Assembly (NCBI GenBank): GCA_036250225.1
Contig: JAPZLL010000012.1
Span: forward strand, 682,001 to 746,000
Origin: Cercophora sp. LCS_1
Lineage: Eukaryota; Ascomycota; Sordariomycetes; Sordariales; Lasiosphaeriaceae
Direction of reading: 5' to 3'
DNA length: 64,000 nt
Shown here: piece after piece, positions 1-10,270 of the stretch
How positions within the stretch are numbered: position 1 is the stretch's first letter
How the letters are laid out: every line of letters begins with the position of its first letter
The notes under the pieces: model-generated
Told to the model about the DNA's origin: nothing
Databases searched by the model: none
Seen by the model: only the letters and a program-made list of their open reading frames with translations
Position numbers and translations under genes: made by a program

Positions 1-1764
1 CTAGCGCAGTTTGTGCATACGGCACGGAGACTCAGATGCACTTTCCTACAGATGGATGGGATGCGCGGGGTTGCTTTGCATGGCCTGCCATCTGCGGTAA
101 GTGCGATGGAGGGTTTGGTGTTTTGTGCATTGGGTTCTTGGCTGGCGGTCTGTGATTTCTTGGCACCCGCCTGACACTTGGAAGTTGGAACTTGTGGCTT
201 GGGAGCTCTGTTCCAAGAGCTACCCCTCCTCGATGCGAAAGCTCGATCCCGGAGCTATCTTTCCGGCCTTCTTCCGCCTCGTTCTACCTCTCCATTTCTC
301 GATGGAAGAGAGGAGGGGAAATGGCGCAGTTACACGTCTTTGTTGGACAATTTTCCCGCCCACATGGCTTGGGGTTTTCTGCACTGGTCGTGCCATCCTC
401 CCGCTGACACTGGTGACTGTTTTGCGCCGATCCAGCCGTGGTGGAGGGGAAGATGGGGCCGGTAAGCAAGCAATCAAGGATCAAATCAAGCTCAAAGCGA
501 GGAGCTGCATGAAGCCAAACTTGAGCCACTGCAAATGCCGCCGCATCGCCGTCGAGGTGCCCAGCCCGGCGGCAAACCTTCAGCTCCCCCGTCTATTTCC
601 AGACGTATTTTTTTGACGTGCGAGAATGTACCTTGATGTACCTTGGATCCGCCAAGCGGCATTCACCGCTGAAATGCTGAAATGTCCCCACCACATCCTG
701 TGATCTGTCGCACATGCAGGATGGAGCTCTACGACGAATGAGGAGCGAAACAGCACTCATTGGTGTGCTTCGGTGTGCAACGGGGTGGGATGGCCGCGGG
801 GGGCTGGTTGTATTGGAGGCTCGGGATGTCTTGTTACTGGGCAATTCGAACCGAGTTGGGACTCGGATTTATTCTTGGGAGATGGGGAATGGATGCGAGA
901 CATGGGAAAGTGACTCTTCGTCCTCGAGCGTTGGCACGGGGGTAGCAAAGTTGCTTGGTTGATCAACGGGCTTCGGTTCGTACACGAATCGTGGTGGTGT
1001 GAAGTGAAAAGTTTTGTCAACATGTTGTTTCCCATTGGGCGATTGGAGAGCATGTCTCCCGGCGCCGGAGCCGGTATTGCCTGCCCAGAACGGAGGTCTC
1101 GTCTCGTCTTGTCTTGTCGAGCGCAAGATGTAATTTCTGAGTCGATATCTCTGCACTGGCGGATACGATGATGGGCACGAGGATTGGATATGCTCCCACA
1201 CCGACAATCATGTTCGTATCGATAGCATAGAAGCCATTACTCAAGGCATGGAAATGATATCGTCCTGCTCTCGAGGTAATATGCACCTAATCTAGACGCG
1301 TAGGTAAGCGAGGGCGTCTCCCGATGCCAGCCATATCCGTTGCGAGCCGCTGGCGCCACACCCAATTCCCGGTAAGGTAGGGGAGTGGACTTCATGTCGG
1401 CTCTGCACAACTTTAATCAGTGGCAATCGTCGGGTGGGAAAGGGCTATCTCGGATCAGCTCCGTACACTAGTTCCTTTCCCGAGATATCGTCATCCGCGC
1501 GATGCCTCGGCATTGGCCGAACGGGCTTGGACAGGCGTTTGTCGAGAGTATTCAGCTGTTGACAAGTGGAAGATTGTGAAAAAACGTATTTTTATGTTGG
1601 AGGTCCAGAAAACTATGCCGTGGAACCCTCCTACCCATATATACAAGATAAGCCCAATATTAGGGGTCCCGTCCAGCCCCGTCCGATACCAAAAAACCAT
1701 GGTGGGTTATTTTGTCAAGAAAGAAAATAAAGTCATTGCAAAACACTTGTCCTCGGTCTGGTCT
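1..1764. other. gene-free stretch
   Basis: I see no gene here. Open frames up to 196 codons occur on both strands and overlap one another. They lack recognisable domains, signal peptides or plausible splice structure. The last ~80 bases are probably the 3' untranslated region of the minus-strand DUF4360 gene. Confidence 0.5.
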
Positions 1765-2415
1765 TTAGCACTTCCGCCACTCGAAACCCAGTTTCTGGGA
1801 CTTGGCCACGAAGCTTGCCTTGCCAGCCTCGCCATCGAGAGCGCCTCGGAAGTTGATGTTGAAGATACCGGTGTATCCATCGGCCCCGGGGCAGGGAGAC
1901 CACACGTTGCTAGCAGAGAGATCGCTGTAGAGAATCACATCCTTGTTGATAGAAGCCGCCCCACTGTTTTCGAGTTCACCTTGCTGGGTTTTCTGGTACA
2001 AGAGCGTTAGAAATCGTCTTCTATAAGTTGCTGAAACTGGACGTACCGTGTTGGCAGCGTTCTGCGAGAAGTAGACGGTGTGGAAGTAGCTCAGTCGTGT
2101 CTCGGGCTGCAGGTATGCGCGTCCGTAAACCGTCGCCTCCTTCAGCTTGAACTGCCAGCCCGGCGATCCTCCAGATCCCTGGACATGCGCCTGGCAGTTG
2201 AGCGTCTTGTTCCCGGGAAGTTTGGCGGAGAACTCCTTGAAAGTGACCGAGAGGCTGTCGAATCCTCCAGCAACCTTGACTCCACCGTCGCTTGGGCAAC
2301 CACTGCCGGAAAATGTGATGTCCGTGATCTTGGGGAGTGATGCTGGTGCTTCCGAGGCAACGAGTGTTGGGCACAAAGCCGCAACCAAAAGGGTGAGTTG
2401 TCCGAGAGGGCCCAT
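1765..2415 (-). CDS. secreted DUF4360-family protein
   Basis: This is a small secreted protein of unknown function. The N-terminus MGPLGQLTLLVAALCPTLVA is a clear signal peptide. The mature start ITDITFSGSGCPSDGGVKV, a second Cys (LNCQAHV) and the later YFSQNAANT segment match the DUF4360 family (about 200 residues, secreted, fungal and bacterial). One intron, 1993-2046 (GTACGT...TACCAG, 54 nt), is a multiple of three and has no stop. Unspliced reading therefore gives 216 residues and splicing gives 198. The spliced junction reads AANT|KTQQ. Four cysteines remain in the mature protein, consistent with two disulfides. Function is unknown; secreted DUF4360 proteins have no established activity that I can cite. 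Confidence 0.85.
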   Translation of the reverse strand: MGPLGQLTLLVAALCPTLVASEAPASLPKITDITFSGSGCPSDGGVKVAGGFDSLSVTFKEFSAKLPGNKTLNCQAHVQGSGGSPGWQFKLKEATVYGRAYLQPETRLSYFHTVYFSQNAANTVRPVSATYRRRFLTLLYQKTQQGELENSGAASINKDVILYSDLSASNVWSPCPGADGYTGIFNINFRGALDGEAGKASFVAKSQKLGFEWRKC

Positions 2416-2544
2416 TTCGTGTGTGAAGGATGCGACGAGGCGTGGATTTCGAAATGGCGTTGGAGTCTAGGACGGTGTGTTTTCGCTGAGGAGTGAGTTC
2501 TGCATCGTGAAGGCGGAGCAGCGGGATCGTGACCTGGATGGTAG

Positions 2545-2555
2545 CTTTATATGCC
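2545..2555 (-). promoter_or_regulatory. TATA-like box of the DUF4360 gene
   Basis: Read on the minus strand this is GGCATATAAAG, about 130-140 bases upstream of the ATG at 2415. The position suits a fungal core promoter with a ~100-base leader. Confidence 0.4.
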
Positions 2556-4040
2556 GGGTCGTGGTCGCCAATATCCTTTGTCCAAAGTGTCTAGGCCCCC
2601 AAGGGGGTGATGATGATGGCTTTCCGCTCGCCACTCGACACCCCGAGCGAAAAATGTCAGGTTGTCGACGTAGTTTCGGAGCGGAACTTTGCCATTTATC
2701 CATAGTGTCAACCCGCGCCGACGCTTCGAATCCGGACGTCTGGATTGGTACAGGGTCAACTTTATATTACCCGTCCAAAAATAGGGCCCCAATTGCGTTC
2801 CCGGTTCTTGCCCTTTGCCTCCGCTCCGATCGTCGCGAGAACAGGGGCGAAAGCAGGGCGATCCAGAAAGCGCAAAGAGTCTGGGGATTGGAATGACAGG
2901 AGGGCCCAGAAGGGCCCCGTGCGAGGACAAGGGTCAATATAAGCTATGTGCGATGATGTCTGCTCGCCACGTCTAGGTCACACCACACGATAGTATCTTC
3001 CCCTTTCTTCGCCGCACACCTGCTTTGGGTGCAACTCGTCGCTGTCGGAGTGCGTGATGAGTGGTTGCGGCATCTGCAGCCACAACCGGCGGCTGAGGGC
3101 AGCTTGCCAGTGACGGCAGAGGGTGCGTGCGGAGGGCGCCTCCGTTGCGATATTGCGTCGCTGTAACGCCGTGGTTACCCCTGAATTGTGTGTCTGGAGG
3201 TTGCGGCGCCGAGTGAGCCGCTTCCAGGTCGGCAGTCCGTCGGTGGTGTGGCGACCGGAACCCGACGTGATTTTTGACATGGTTGAAATAAACTACTCTT
3301 CCGGGGAAAAGACGACCAGGAGGCGATGGACGCTACCTTCTCCTCGATCGGAATACCACCTTATCGTTCTGGCCTGCGTCGCATAGAAAGCTTCGTGCCT
3401 AATTTTGGGTATCAAATGCAACTCGGTGTCACTGCGAAAGGATTTGACTGCGCAAAATGCAGTGCGTCGAGAACGCATTGCTTGGGCGCATCGCTTGGCT
3501 TTGCTTGGGTGTATCTCGCCCATGCCTCGAGGTGAGTGAGGGCGGCAGTTCGACCGTGTCTTAGGCTATTCCGGATTTTCCCTTATCGAGATGTCGATGC
3601 AACCCTCCTGTTGGCGTCGATCGGGACATGACGATGGCGGCCACAGTGTCGCCAACCACGCGAGTGCTCTGAAAACTAGTTTCTCGGCTCAGAATCTGGG
3701 GCAATTCGGTGTTGGTGCCAAGTCTGGAACCGGGAATGGAAAAACGTCCCCCGGTTCTTGCGTCGAGAGGAAAAAAAAAAGGCCGAGTCCAACGTTGCGA
3801 AATGCAGAATGTCGTTTGCTCTGGGTGACATCGCGCCATCTGTCATCTGGCGCCCGGGTCCGCCTTCCGCTTCGAGTTGTACCTGCCCGGTCTAGAGTTG
3901 ATGATTGAGTCTGGATCGTGCAAAGTGTTGACTTCGGCTGGAGGAGAACTTCCGAGATTTGACCGGTCAGGACGAAACACTTGTTATGCAGGCGCGGCGA
4001 CGGCGACTTGATATTCCGATTTCATTTTCATTTGCTAAGG
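2556..4040. other. gene-free stretch
   Basis: I see no supportable gene. The interval lies between the DUF4360 promoter and the 3' end of the FNT transporter. It holds short overlapping open frames without domains and an A-run near 3770. Confidence 0.5.
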
Positions 4041-5314
4041 TCATCGTACAACGTATGCCCTTTCTTCGTCTTTGAGCTCATGGCTCGTTGTTTCGCTCCT
4101 TCCCGGACTGGGCCCATGACTCGCCGCCCTGTCACGCTGGTAACTCAGGCCAGGGAGTGTTCCTTCCTCGAGTTGTGTTTGATAGTACGTCCCATCAACG
4201 CTAATCTCCGGCTGCTGGAAAATGAACATCCAGTAATAGTATGCGCCACAAAACAAAGCACCTCCCACGATGTTGCCCAAACCTGCCGGGATGATGCCTA
4301 TGTGCGAGTGTGAGCTTGGTCTCTTGAGTAGCCCCTCAAGGGAAAAATCCAGCTTACCCTTCCAAATGTACAGCTCGATAGTGAGCCCAGGTGCGTTGAG
4401 CCACAGCCCCAGGGGGACAAAAAACATGTTTGCCACAACTAAGACAATGTCAGCGACGACGTTACACCCGGTTGATGTGCGTGGACGCACCATGGTCAAA
4501 CCCCAACGTCACAAAGGCAAAAATGGGCAGCCACAGAGCTACCACCTTCGCCCCCAGATCCCTTGTCTGCATGCTGAGATAGCACGCCAGACACACCAGC
4601 CAATTACATCCGATTCCGCGGAGAAATATCTGGTGGAAGGCAGGCTTTACCTGCTTCGAGACGACAAAGTTGATGGCCTGGGTTCGGTAGGGTGCACTAT
4701 CAAACGTCCCACCGTCTGAGAAGTAAGAGTCAGCATCAAGCGATGGTCAGGTGACATGGTTGACTGACAGCCGATGATGATTGCCATTACGAATAGGGAG
4801 CCGGCCATGTTGCCCCAGAAGCACAAGAACCAATGCATCAGCATCTTTCGAATCGATAGACGCCTATGAAACACCGCCACCGCCGTATACTAGCCTCGGG
4901 TCAGTCTTTGGATACCAAGGGGTAGTTGTCTCGAGTTGGAGACATACCATATTGCTACCGGTGAAGAGATCGGCTCCAGTGAAACTAGAAATGGATCAAG
5001 TTAGTCGAGTTTCTCCAACACGAGAAAGTATGCACCCAGACTTACACAATCATGACCAGGCCTATTGGAAATACCAATGCACCAACCATTCTGATAAGAC
5101 CCGGGGCATTCTCCTGGAACCACGGCGCTGTCGTCACACTCAAGGACGACGCGGCTGAAAAACTCAAGAGACACCCAGCGGACACAGCTGACAGGAAGAT
5201 CTTGTCAGGTCTCATGTGTCCCTTCTTGGCTCCAGCTCTCGAGACGAGCTCGATCGTCTCTGCTGGTGTGTACGCCCCCATGATCGGGAGGTTGACAACG
5301 ATTGGGTTGGACAT
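4041..5314 (-). CDS. formate/nitrite transporter (FNT) family protein
   Basis: This is a plasma-membrane channel-like transporter of small monovalent anions (formate or nitrite), usually serving nitrate/nitrite assimilation in fungi. Six exons join in phase: 5046-5314, 4948-4984, 4889-4769, 4715-4491, 4438-4358 and 4297-4041, with introns of 52-61 nt, giving 329 residues. FNT signatures appear in order: AYTPAETIELVSRAGAKKG, FTGADLFTGSNM, FLRGIGCNWLVCLA, FDHVVANMFFVPLG and IIPAGLGNIVGGA. A GTAAAG at 4650 looks like a donor, but the frame reads through it into the conserved GCNWLVCLA segment, so it is exonic. The hydrophilic C-tail of about 50 residues is probably cytosolic. Nitrite versus formate preference cannot be told from sequence alone. 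No nitrate-assimilation gene is adjacent. Confidence 0.93.
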
Positions 5315-6600
5315 GTTGTCGACACGGTCCGAGGAACGACTTCAACTGACAACGACAGCCATGTTAGTCTATATCTGACATCTTGCCACCTTGCACTTGG
5401 TACCGCGAAGGATCAAACGACACTGCTGAGGGACATACTGGCACCGAAACTGCGGAGCTCCGAGAATCCTCCGGCTTGACCTCCGGTCAAGTGCTAGAGT
5501 ATCGCCGACGACGTCCGTGCCGGAAAACAGAGTTGTTCTAGAATGAGGCTTCGACCCCAGAGTCGCTGGACCTTTCCCCGTTTTACATCAACGACGTGGT
5601 TCCAGCCGGTGGATCCCGTCGGGGCCCGCTCGCTCTGGGTGATAACACAAGCGGACGATGCCGAGCCCAGGGACACCGTGCAATCAACGGCGCGCGCTCG
5701 GCGTGTTTTGCCACGAACATCGGGTGAGATGCGGCTCAACATGATTAAGAGCCTCAAGCCACGCCAACCGGCACCGTTGATTGCGCGAATAATCGTCGGA
5801 AAAAAAAGATCTGTCAGGCGGCAAGCGCGTAGTCCGCCACATTTTCCATTTCAGCTTCCCTTTTCCTATTGCACCGGCTCGCACGCAACCCGTCGCCCGT
5901 TGTTTGTCCTGTTCTTATCAGACATTCTAATCAACGAAGCGAGAAAATCCACTTCAAGTTCTCGTGGATCCCATTGGGGAAAAAAAACCTCTAAAAACAC
6001 CGCGACACCGAGCTTTCCCCGGACACGACTCAACGAGTCGAGACAAACAAGCTTGACGACGTCACATGCCCCTGGTAACGGCGCTGCAAACGAGATTTGT
6101 CTGGCAGGGCTGATGAGAAAGGCTGGGAGTCCCTGTTGTTCAGGGGTGTCAACCATGGGGTTAGGGTCCCAATTACGACGTCATGTTCCTGTCAAACGGA
6201 CATTCGACTCGGTGCGTCTGAAAATGTATCCTATCCACAAAAAGAGAAAAAAAAAAACCCTTTGGTACCGCATGCATTACGAGTTGTGAATTGTAGTGCC
6301 GGAAAACGTCACTCGATATCTCAGAGATATCGGTGTTATCTCGAAGTTTTCGCAGTGATGGGGGCCACGCGGGTTCGTCGAAGATCCCGTCTGGCAGGGA
6401 AGTGAATCCCGCCCTTGCGTGGGCGTCCCCACAGCTGCCAGCCAGCCAGCACGTTGTGGGACCGGTCGCCAAGGCATCGGGCCCCGGGCTTAAGCGGCTT
6501 GGCTAGGGCTTTCGGGCCGTCTCGGTTCATCCCGGCTTAGATTTTGCAACGCAGAGACACGTGTAATTTTACTGCCCGGTCTTTTCATCAAACACATCAA
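5315..6600. other. gene-free stretch upstream of the FNT gene
   Basis: I see no gene. A 248-codon plus-strand frame (5543-6289) is rich in Arg, Ser and Thr with no domain, and is probably chance. Several A-runs lie near 5800, 5980 and 6250. Confidence 0.45.
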
Positions 6601-6671
6601 GCGTCAGTGGTTTAGTGGTAAAATCCATCGTTGCCATCGATGGGCCCCGCGTTCGATTCGCGGCTGACGCA
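6601..6671 (+). tRNA. tRNA-Gly (anticodon GCC)
   Basis: The acceptor arm GCGTCAG (6601-6607) pairs fully with CTGACGC (6664-6670), and the discriminator is A6671. The anticodon stem CATCG/CGATG encloses the loop TTGCCAT, so the anticodon is GCC. The T arm is CCGCG-TTCGATT-CGCGG. There is no intron. The 71-nt length and sequence fit eukaryotic tRNA-Gly(GCC). Confidence 0.97.
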
Positions 6672-6683
6672 AGACATATTTTC

Positions 6684-6688
6684 TTTTT
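6684..6688 (+). terminator. Pol III terminator of tRNA-Gly
   Basis: A run of five T lies 12 bases past the mature 3' end, preceded by TTTT at 6679-6682. This is the normal RNA polymerase III stop signal. Confidence 0.7.
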
Positions 6689-7064
6689 GCATTTTCGTTT
6701 GGGTTTAATCATTGGGATGGTCCATGTCCCCCTTTTTGCTCTCGTCGGGTCTGTCTCTTCAATTTCGGGGCCATTTAGTTCAATGTTCTTCAGGCATACC
6801 AGTGCAAGTACCTCATCAACCCAAAATTATATCGTTTGTGTCAATCAACTGCCCATGCCTCCCGGACCAGCCGATTTTGTCCTGACATTTCCCCTTCCCC
6901 TGGCTGAGAATCCCAAGCCTGACGCCGTGTCCACAAGTCGTACAGACATACACACATAAGCCATTGAGTCCCTCTCGTTTTCCAGTATCCCTTGCCTTCC
7001 AAATATCCCTCCTGAACTCCAAAATGCTAAACGAATGTGCTGTGCTCCCACCCTGGGTATCATA

Positions 7065-8797
7065 TCATCTCGCCATTCCCACATTGTTATCCGCCGCCCA
7101 GTCCTTGCCCGTCACTATTGTCGACCCCTCACTCTGCCATCCTGGTGATCTATCATCGCACTCATGAGCCTCTGATTGTCCTGTTCTCAACCCATCGGTC
7201 TCATCGTCGTCGCGGTCCTGGCCCGGAATGGGGCTCTCGGGATATTTGCTGATGTGAACCGACTTGGTGACGTGGATCGACAACCGTAGGTGGGCCTTGG
7301 GTGGTGCCCTTAAAGCACTCATACCCATCATATTTGCATCGTTCTCGCACACGACAGTTGACAGACTGTCGGGCCGTTGCGACTCCAAGTCGGGACTCCG
7401 TAGACATTCGTCCATGACGGCTGTTTCCTTTTCTTCGACTCGTGGGAGGTGATTGGACTTTCGATCTGCGGTGTTTGAGCCGATGCGTCGGTGGCTGGCG
7501 CCGGTACCTGGTCGAACAAACGACTGTCGGGAGTTGCGTGTACTATTGAGGGGCGTGATCCATCGGAGGCTGCGATCTCGCATGCATTGGCTCCCGGAGA
7601 GCAGGTTGGGGAACCATTTCTGAATCAAAGGTTTCAGGGTCATGAGACATGCGCAGGCGATTGAAGCGTTGACCTCGACGGTTGACCAGTAGACGATCTG
7701 AGCGCTGATGTATGTCGCATCCCAGCTTTTTGCCGTCTGGATCTCGATGAGGGTCACAAGTCGGAGGACTGAGACGATGCAGACGCTGAACTCGTGAGAT
7801 GGTGTACATGTTGGGTGGAAGGCTGAGACTTACAAGAAACCCATGCCAAAGACCACCACTAGGGCGAGCTTCTGTTTTCGCGGGAGGTTGAGCCTCGAAA
7901 GGGCCGGCATCTGTTCAACGTGAGCCTTGGTCGACTTGTGAGAGGATGAGACGTACCGGCAGAGCAACGATTATCAAGTCACTGGCGAGATGCAGTGCTG
8001 CATTCCCCCACCACAGGTTTGATGGCTGGCAGTAGACTTGGGTCTTCATGAACAGCGACCAGTCCCAGAAGGCCTCCAGCGGGACACAAGCCGTGAAAAC
8101 TGAAGCCACGAACCAAATGCCCACGGCAATGACAAGGACGAGGCTGACTTGGATGGCCTTTTTCGCCCAGTTGTAGGTGAAAATGCGCCTGTACAGCAAG
8201 AGGATGGAGACTCTTGTAAAGACAAGACTGAGGTTGTAGAACAGGATCCCATACCACGCCGCCTATCTGGGACATCAGTACACCCAAACAGGGAAATAAA
8301 TGCCGGACACTTACCCTTTCAAGTGCGGGTAAAGCGGTAATCTCCAATTCCCATGCATGTCTCCCCGCGCCTCTGATGGCTTCTGTAAATTGGTCAGGTC
8401 TCATGAACCGGGTAAAGGGGCGTAGAGGGTGTACGGACGCTCAATTGAACTCACGGATACTCCCGCGGCACACATCTGACATCTAATTAGCTTAGATACC
8501 ATTAAAATGGCTCTCAAAACATACCAGTGCCGGTATTATACACCAATCTGTAGGTCCAACAATGTGTTTGAGTCGACACCTCGTGTAGAATCGCAACACG
8601 ACGAAGGTGAGGGCGATCAGCCATGTTAGAACTGAGCAGACGATGATGTCGGCTTGGAGCGATCGGCCGTTGCTTTTTGGTATCGAGTCCCATATTGACC
8701 CGTTCGTTGGAAATGTGGCGTTTGTCGGAAAGGTGGCGTTCCCTGGGATGGTAATGTTGGTGACGCCCGGTGAAGGGGCTGGGACTTCGGTAGACAT
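7065..8797 (-). CDS. PTH11-like / fungal rhodopsin-domain seven-helix membrane protein
   Basis: This is a plasma-membrane protein of the large fungal rhodopsin-domain (PTH11-like, GPCR-type) group. Its ligand is unknown. Six exons join in phase: 8525-8797, 8439-8475, 8315-8382, 7957-8262, 7834-7910 and 7065-7785, giving 493 residues. The extracellular N-terminus carries several N-x-S/T sites (NIT, NAT, NGS). Family segments follow: IVCSVLTWLIALTFVVLRFY, RLKHIVGPTDWCIIPAL, AAWYGILFYNLSLVFTRVS and LLYRRIFTYNWAKKAIQ. Then come VYCQPSNLWWGNAALHLASD and YWSTVEVNASIACACLMTLK. A hydrophilic cytosolic tail of roughly 190 residues ends the protein. Exon 2 is only 37 nt; its borders (CAG|ATG and GAGC|GTCCGT) were chosen because they restore frame and a helix, and are the least certain. 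Start ATG 8797 is favoured over an upstream in-frame extension without family similarity. Confidence 0.88.
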
Positions 8798-10270
8798 CGT
8801 ATCCCAGGCGTTGTGTGCATAGGTTTGGGAGACCGTCCGTCTCCCTCTTGGGCGAATGTGTTGGAAAAATGGCGAGAATTGTGGACAAGGAATCAAGTTC
8901 GCCAGTCGAGGGGTGGTAGGGGCGGTGGACACATAAGGGCATCGGGATCCTCCCATCCCCCCGCTTCCGAGGACTCGCCGCCGGGCGAGGTCTAGCCACG
9001 GCACTGTAGGATCTGACAGGACTCCTCCCCCGCAGTGTAACAACCCGAAAACTCTGGGGAAGGGAACAAAGGCCAATGCGGCCGACTGTCAGTTGGGTGA
9101 CGTCTTAGCTGTGCGTTTCGGTAGTGTGTCACGGCTGACAATGGGGAAAGATGGGTTTTTCGGGGGGCTGCCCGTCGACAGAGTTGGCCAACATGAGCTT
9201 GCAGACTTCCGATGGTGCCCCGTTCGGCCGCATCGAGTCCCCGGTTAGGGTCGCGGCGGGAGGTGGTAACCCGGCACTTGATCATTTTGGCATCTCGGGG
9301 CGTTTCCCCTTTGGTCCTAAGGGCAACTCGATGCGGGGAATCGATGGCAGGTTGGAAGGGCGTACGATACCCAGCCGTCTCCCGCCCGAATCGCATTGGC
9401 TCAGCACTTGGAGAAACCCTTGGGTCGACCAAATGAATTGGTCTTGGCGCTCCCTGCGATGTCGTTTCTCAAATCTGATTCGAGATTGCAGTCGAGTTTG
9501 CGGGCCGAAGAAACTATAGCTTGTGATCTCTTGACTTCGAATTGACTGGGAATTAGGTCAGCAAGCCAAACGTAGAGGCCAACGGCGAGATGTGAGGAGG
9601 ACTGACACTTGTTTGCGCTGGTTCCAACTCCATCACGAGTTTGGTTCCGGCTTCACGGCGGCAAGTTTTATCGAAGCTAAGCTTTTTCGAGGCTCCGGAG
9701 GCGGTCATTGGTGACAAAACAGGGATAGTCTCGATGATTGTGCATTCTGCCGGAATTTTGGGGCGCTCAGGGCGCGATGTCACCGAGGGTTCCATGAACC
9801 ATGAGCGATCTTTACGGCATGCGGAGAATTGAACGGCAGTGCTTCTGCAACGCCATGATGCGGGTGTTTTTTGTTTGCTGAAACACCGCGGCCGTGAAAC
9901 GTGAACCTCAACGCACGATTGCTGGGTCGGTGTTGGTCTCTCCTTCCCTTTATTGAGACACTCCAGCAGAGGAAGGGGCGATGCGGAAGGCCTGGATCGG
10001 GTTACTCACGCGACCCTTTGACAGTTTATTCACCAAAGCAAGTAAACTGCGGCAGCAGGACAAGCACCAAACTCGATGACCGATGATGACCTCACCCTCA
10101 AGATGTTGGCAGGTGGGCAACGCAGGCGATAATGGGTCTCTGGTTGGCAGTGTGCAGGCATCAGCCTCAGCAACAGCTCACCCTAGCTGAGGTCTTGGCA
10201 TCGTCAACCCCTCATCTGTTGACAGTAAGGCTCTGCGCAAAAAGCGCTGAGAGTCCTTGTCGTCTCCACC
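8798..10270. other. intergenic region between divergent genes
   Basis: I see no gene. This is the shared upstream region of the rhodopsin-domain gene (minus) and the HeLo-E2-kinase gene (plus). Open frames on both strands are short and overlapping. Confidence 0.5.

Noticed and set aside
836..870. GGTTCGAA on the minus strand as a tRNA T loop
   Set aside because: Flanking bases form no T stem or acceptor stem.
4645..4650. GTAAAG as an intron donor in the FNT gene
   Set aside because: Reading through it gives the conserved FLRGIGCNWLVCLA segment, so it is exonic.
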